Notes under the pieces: generated by a model
The model's database searches: none
Told to the model about the DNA's origin: nothing
What the model saw: the letters and a program-made list of their open reading frames with translations, nothing else
Part shown: piece by piece, positions 58,436-64,000 of the stretch
How positions within the stretch are numbered: the stretch's first letter is position 1
Layout: every line of letters begins with the position of its first letter
Translations under genes and position numbers: made by a program
DNA from: Basidiobolus meristosporus CBS 931.73
Taxonomy: Eukaryota > Basidiobolomycota > Basidiobolomycetes > Basidiobolales > Basidiobolaceae
NCBI GenBank assembly: GCA_002104905.1
Contig: MCFE01000133.1
Span: 1-64,000 of the forward strand
Direction of reading: 5' to 3'
Length of the DNA: 64,000 nucleotides

Positions 58436-59172
58436 TCTTATGAAATCAGATGTTGCCTTGTAGGCAATACTTCTTGGCTATTGTGGGATTCAGCATGTTT
58501 TATGCCTTTAGTATTGCTTAGTAAGAACTGCACCTTCTTTCTCATCCTTCTCTGTTTGTGGCTTTGGTAGACTGTTTTTCACCACCTTTTCCTTTATCAC
58601 TGCTACTTTGTCTGAGTGCTTTTTATATTGAGCTCCATTTTCCCCTTAATAAATCCTGCACTAGTGCATCCATTTCTGCCTGCTTGTGCCTTACTGGCAC
58701 TCTTGCAGCTACCAAATATTTCTTTGCCATATGTTTGGAGCTTTCATCCCTGGTTATGACAGGCTGCTAAGGAAGCCACTAGTTTCATGGTGCCAGCTCC
58801 TTCACTACTTCTGTGAACAAGTGCTTCTTGAATGGAACTACACTTTTTCCTTGTTAAGTGCTAAGCTGGAGCATCTATTTCTGCTGGTTTTTCTCTGACC
58901 AGCACTCTTCTAGCATTTAATGTTTCTTTGGCACCTGTTTAGAGGCTTTGACCCTGCTTGTAATGAGCTTTTGAGGAGGATGCTGGTCTCTAGTCCTATC
59001 ACCCTTGTTCTTCTGCCTTTGGCACTATCTGCCATTAATGAGATACTTGTTAGCATACAAATACTGCCCAAAGTCCATTTACTGGATAGAACTCATGATA
59101 CTGCTCATAGATCAGGTCAGGTGAGCACTGGTTGGCCTTGAGCTTTTGATGGTCCCATGGTATGCCATATAG
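58436..59172. other. CpG-poor transposon-derived DNA
   Basis: On the minus strand, degraded frames contain repeated segments such as VAARVPVRHKQAEMDALVQ and KSAGQRKTSRNRCSS, suggesting an old coding region with internal repetition upstream of copy B. No family recognised. Confidence 0.4.
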
Positions 59173-60255
59173 TGTAGTCACAGTATCACCCACTAACATA
59201 TGTCTCATTCCCATAATTTCTACTTCCTTATTTTTCTACTACCCTTATTTTAGTTTTATCCGTTTTGTATTATTTGATCAGTACTTGCCCTTAAACCAGC
59301 TGACCATCTGTTGTGTTGTATTATGATTAGTTTGGGGCTTGTTCTACAATTTAGAGGCTAATCAACAATGTACAACAACTTCCAGTATGCTAATACTGAA
59401 ATAGTTTATTGGGAGTTTGATATACCAATAGAAGATATAACTTTCACTAATTTCCACAATATTAGGCTCAGAATATATTATAAGCAGTGTTTATCACTTC
59501 TACAGCAGTGTTCTGACCTTCTGTCAATTTACTTTTATAGTAACGTTTCCGTATTTGGAGGTCACTTTCCTTTCTGAGAAAATATGTCCCAATATGGAAG
59601 TTCTGAACTCCCCTTTAACCTAAAGGGGTGTGTTGTAGAAGTCTCTAAAGGGGTCTTTAGACCTAAAGGGGTGTCTAAAGGGGTGTCTTCAGAGTAAAGG
59701 GGTTTCTTAACAGGGTCTCTAAAGGGGTCTTTAGAGTAAAGGGGTTTCTTAGAGGGGACTTTTCTGACAGAAAAGTTGTTGTTTCTTGTAGAACTTAGAT
59801 TGGATTCTTGTGAGCTTTGCAGTCTCTTTGCTGATGTAGTACAGATCAAAGTCAGAATACTCAACAGTGCAAGTGATGCATGGGAAGTCTTATAACCTTT
59901 AAACTTGTAATTGTAGTGTGGAGATTCTGGAAAGAGAGGCTCTCCCTTTATTTTTCAGCTGGGGAAGTCATAAATATGAAAATTCTGAAGGATCAAAATT
60001 TCTGGGCTATTACACAAGCAATGCATGTGATAAGAATCTAAAAGTTTTTAAGACACCACTAAGTTGGGGATTGTAGCTCAGTAGTTTCCCATGACAAGCT
60101 TGTGGCTCTATTCCCCTTCATATTAGATTAGAGACAAGACCCCAGCATTCTTGGCAAGCTTTTGCAGGAGGTTACTGAACCCAGTGAGCACCCTACACAC
60201 AAAACACTTGAGAAGTATTAGATTCATCACCTCAACAAGTTTATACACCACCAGA
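59173..60255 (+). repeat. Variant LTR with a different interior
   Basis: Begins TGTAGTCACAG and shares about 140 bp with the gypsy LTR 5' end (to about 59310). It also shares the last about 210 bp, 60049-60255, including the tRNA-like GGGGATTGTAGCTCAGTAG. The 740 bp between them is unlike the other LTRs and contains a minisatellite. Total length 1083 bp is close to the normal 1067. Confidence 0.65.
59590..59765. repeat. Minisatellite of ctaaaggggt-type units
   Basis: About ten imperfect, irregularly spaced copies of a unit around taaaggggt(g/t)t. On the minus strand they encode repeats such as DPFRDPVKKPLYSEDTPL within an open frame (59864-59562). Confidence 0.8.
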
Positions 60256-60261
60256 CCGGCC

Positions 60262-60870
60262 TTAAGGTGTTGGCATGCTAGACTTTTAACAGCCTCTTGA
60301 GTATTAGCCCATTTTTCATCACTGAACCAAACAGCTTCACAGATGTTCAATGGCTTTTGATTTGTATTTTGATGTAAAAACTGCAGTCTCTCAAGCCCAT
60401 GCTGTGATAGGTTTTCTGTGAGCTTTAGCTTTGCACACTGTTATTGTATTTCAAAGACTTTATGGTCTTCCTCTGCTGTTACATTGGGAAATGGCTTGTT
60501 CTTGGCACTGACATTGTGACAGAGTTCTAGCAGTCTCTTGAATATTAGCCCACTCATCATCATTGCTCTCAACAACCTCACTGATCTTCAACTTCTATTG
60601 ATTTCTAGACTTTGATATAAATACCACAGTCACTCCAGCACATTAATATAAGTTCTTCTATTGGCCTTATCTTTGGGCACTGTTGTTTTAGTCAAAAGAC
60701 ATAATGGGTTTTGAAGTTGATTAATCTGGAAATGGCTCAATTCTTGGCTGTGACATTGAGCTACCTGAGCTTCTTTTTTGCAGTCTAGATACAACATTCT
60801 CTACCTAGAGTATAGATTGCTCTACATGATTACCCACTCATCCTATCTCTGGACCACCTCCTGACTTCTC
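60262..60870. repeat. About 250-bp imperfect tandem repeat, about 2.5 units
   Basis: Phrases recur in order: cctcttgagtattagcccat (60290) and gtctcttgaatattagccca (60531); then cttcacagatgttcaatgg and cctcactgatcttcaactt; then tttgatgtaaaaactgcag and tttgatataaataccacag. A third, weaker unit starts at about 60770. No gene recognised. Confidence 0.55.
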
Positions 60871-61499
60871 TAGATCAATGGATTTATCTTATTAGCCATT
60901 GCAACTATTTGACATGTTAGTGCCTTGGAATAAGCTGGCAGTATACTAGCTGATACTAGTGGTGGTGAGGTTATTACAGTCATTTGCTAGTCTTCAACTG
61001 GATGTCCCACATTTGCTGCATTCCAATCAGCCTGAGCAAATGAATGGCTTAAGGTACCACTGGTATACTAGCTTGATTACTTAATGGACAGCCTGAGGAG
61101 GCTGTAATGTGAGCATGTTGGTTTTTAGACAAAGCAGCCCTTGTAGTACTGAATGTTAAAGCTAGTTGCCATCAAATTATTTGTCTGCAGCTATCTGCAG
61201 CGTGTCATGACCACATGACATCCCTGCCCTTTCATGATCTGACCAAGCCAAGTTGTTGAGGAAATACCAGTTACTTTCAGAACTTTCTACTGCATTCTAG
61301 CAACTTATTGACAACGCTAAGATAACAATACCTAATATAACATTAAAGATAAGCTTCACATAGAAATATATGTAGGTCTATTCCAAAAATGAAATCTCCA
61401 TAACTTAGACAAAAGCTCAGCTGACCCTTTATGCGTCCCTGTTTGATATTTTAGTCTGTTCCTTGGTATACTTGCTTTGCTTCACCCCAGAGCCGCATT
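60871..61499. other. CpG-poor gene-free DNA
   Basis: No open frame of note and no recognised element. Part of the transposon block by composition, with a few CpGs near 61200 and 61430. Confidence 0.45.
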
Positions 61500-62790
61500 G
61501 GTATAAAATACCCTGTACAAGATTAGCAAGATCCCAATGTGCAATGAAACAATACCTGTGGTAAAAGTCCCAAGGTTACTTTATGGAGCCAAATGGAGCC
61601 TAGAAATCAGCCTACTGGTGATGAAGTGATGCTGGAGCTAGAGAAGTGACGTGCTGCCACCAATATCAGTAATGGTGGCTTTGAGGATTTACTGTCACTA
61701 CTTGCCAAAGCAGTTTTAGGTTGCATTCACATCATGGAACAACACTCTTGCAAAGCTTCTAGCTTATTGGAAATCCATCACCCTATGAGGAAAACTTTGT
61801 TCACACTCCAGATATATTCATGTTATACCCAATCTAAGGAAGCTCAGGCAGTGTACCAAATATTATGAAGCCTTCATGTACTTCACCCATTATCTATCAA
61901 GTGCATACATTACCAATATATAGGATGCCAAATATTAAAAGCCACCAAAAAGCAAGGGCTATTTTGAAAGTATATATTACCATGCCTTTGCCTTGGCACT
62001 TGATGAATTCTCATCATACTAGTACTCTACTAGCAAGTTCTGCTGGCAACTTACTCTCATCATACTGAATGTACTGCCAATATTACAGTTTCAGAGCAGG
62101 AAAATGAAGGTATTTGCAATGGTATCTGGCAGAAGGCTAGTTAATGGCTCTGATGCCAGGCTCATATTATTATCTGCACTGCAAATACCCCAGCTATCCA
62201 CAAGTTAGCTGGCTTTTCTAGGCACCATGGATGGTATTGCTGTCATATGTGTGAGCTTCAGGGGACTTACTCCATAACTTGCAAACATTATAATTATCCT
62301 AACATCAATGCTAAAAGCAACATCATCCTACACAGAGAGCATAATGAAGTTGACATGCAGATACAGTAAAGTCTCAAGGCTATCAGCCATTGACTAGAAT
62401 ATGCAATCAAGTAAGGACTGGAGATACTCATGATAGAGGGATCTGCTGGAGGAAAAGATTTGCACTAAATGCAATGCATTTTCTCCTAAGGAATATCCCT
62501 TTAATAAAGAAAAAGTTATTCATGTAGCATTTTAAGCTAAATGCACCCTTTAAGATGCCAGGGGAACTTGAAAGAACTGGAAACATATTGGAGAGCATCT
62601 GTTACCCAAAGTACTTCACAGAAGTTTCATTCAATATTCAGATGCATACATAATAGCACAAGTGCCACAGCTGGATGAGCTTGATCTATATTTACTCAAG
62701 TAGCTTTCTGAAGCCACTTCTGCAAGGACTGCAATGGAGGCATTAGGAGTCATATGCTAATACTGTAGAAATAGCTAATTGTATGTGAAT
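61500..62790 (+). mobile_element. Decayed Tnp2-type transposon, copy 4
   Basis: Plus strand. Follows copy 2 over a long stretch: ccaatgtgcaatgaaacaat (61535) parallels 44607, the segment near 62180-62300 parallels the CETQ region of copy 2, and the segment near 62640-62760 parallels 45830-45980. Heavily mutated; no open frame above 70 codons matches the transposase. Confidence 0.6.
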
Positions 62791-62799
62791 CTATGGTTT

Positions 62800-64000
62800 T
62801 GTTGCATTGCACATTTAGATTTTGCCAGGCTCATGCAGTGTACTGTTGTGAGGGGAGATATGCTCCTAATCCATCAGTGAGCCATCTTCTTTAGAGCTTT
62901 CACTCTGTGGGTCATATTCAGAAGGCTGAGCCTAACCTAAAGGCATAACAAACTCACCGGAATCAGTTTGTGCAAGGTGAGAAGTACAGCCAGGATTGAT
63001 TAAGAAGCTATCAAGTTGATTGCAAGATATAGCTAGTACAGTAGCAACTGATAATTGCTCAAATATGACTTGTGTGGCAAAGCACTGGCCATGATCCTTG
63101 CAATACCTTCCATACTGTCTGTGTGCTTCATAGCTAAGAGGCATGTTACATTAGCAACATAGTTATTTTCCCTTCTCTTATGGCATTGAACCAAAGAAGT
63201 CTTGCACACAGGCAAAAAGCTTGGCACTTAGCAATGTGTTGCTAATATATCATTATCTTGTCAATACTCAGGTGATTATAAGCCAGTCACGTGTTTGAGG
63301 GATTGTACCTATGTGAATGTAAGAATCATTGAAGACCCACCAAAGTAAGCATCATAAACTAAGCTGTAGCACCACATATACACATATATGCAATACTATT
63401 TCCTACTTGGTTTGACTCACTTCCACATACATGTAGCCAAAAATAAAGCAAGGTTGTCTGGTCTCTAGCCAAACCGCATTGTAAACAATAGCAGAAAATA
63501 TTTGTCCAACAGCTTCCACTGACAACAAGTGGGGCTACATCCAAAAATAACATGTTGTAGATGCACCCACTGAAGGTATAACATGGACACCTCAGGCTCT
63601 CCATCAAGTAGGCAATTAAGAATCTTTGTAAAGCCATAAGACAACCATATTGTGCTGGCAGATGAGAATGTAGCAAATGCAGTATCTCTGGTGGAAGACT
63701 CACAAATGACTGTCATAACATCACCACTACCAGTATTAACAAGTGTGTTGGCAGCTCATACCAAAGCATTGATGAGGCAATTAGTCACAATGGCTCATAA
63801 ATTAGATGCAATGGATCAGTGAAAACAAGAAGCAGTCCAGAGACAGGATGAGTGATAAGATGTGTGGAGCAATCAATATATCAGGTAGAGAATGCAGTAC
63901 CAAGGCAGCAAAGAAGGACCTTAAGTAGCTCAATGTCATAGCCAAGAATTAAGCAATTTATTAATGTAACAGCAGAGAGAGGCACCATAGTCTCTGAAGC
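62800..64000 (-). mobile_element. Decayed Tnp2-type transposon, copy 5, cut by the window edge
   Basis: Minus strand, N-terminal side of the element: 62800-62990 parallels 49800-50015, and 62990-63620 parallels 56130-56720. A plus-strand frame at about 63660-63860 (VSLVEDSQMTVITS, AAHTKALMRQLVTMAHKLDAM) repeats the second ORF seen at 56755-56970. Confidence 0.6.

Overview
The window is nuclear DNA of a filamentous-type fungus. Most protein genes carry several short (about 40-90 nt) GT-AG introns with CTAAC/CTAAT-like branch sites. The gene set is fungal: a CYP505-type P450/reductase fusion, aminopeptidase Y, an Ssh4-like SPRY membrane protein, Glo3-type ArfGAP, Nom1/Sgd1, Rfc5/RFC3, a secreted tyrosinase, alpha-arrestin, a SAP30-like protein and Argonaute. 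Two points argue for an early-diverging, non-Dikarya lineage: a clear homologue of the minor-spliceosome U11/U12-65K protein, which nearly all Dikarya lack, and transposon DNA that has lost its CpG dinucleotides. This placement is inference; nothing in the window identifies the species.

Layout. 1-2979: decayed CYP505-like gene (minus strand, running off the left edge). 2980-12465: gene-free. It starts with ordinary-composition DNA, then becomes CpG-poor and holds a broken Ty1/copia element (8041-10557) with a second repeat inside it. 12466-41120: a gene-dense block of 16 genes on both strands. These cover membrane traffic (Ssh4-like, Glo3, alpha-arrestin, MFSD1-like carrier), ribosome and RNA biology (Nom1, U11/U12-65K, Argonaute), replication (Rfc5/RFC3), chromatin (SAP30-like), metabolism (aldose 1-epimerase, SDHAF4), secreted enzymes (aminopeptidase, tyrosinase), and several orphan proteins including a small 8-cysteine secreted protein. 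Neighbouring genes do not form an evident pathway.

41400-64000: a nested, CpG-depleted transposon graveyard. Its oldest layer is several damaged copies of a Tnp2-type (CACTA/Plavaka-like) DNA transposon. A Ty3/gypsy element (50020-56128) is inserted into one copy, and that element is itself split by a further LTR (52047-52850). Other about 1.07-kb LTRs of the same family lie at 47596-48659 (minus) and 59173-60255 (variant interior).

Gene models, including splice sites, were built by eye from reading frame continuity, splice consensus and recognisable conserved motifs. Each listed multi-exon model keeps an open frame through every junction. Functions rest on motif recognition only; no database search was run.
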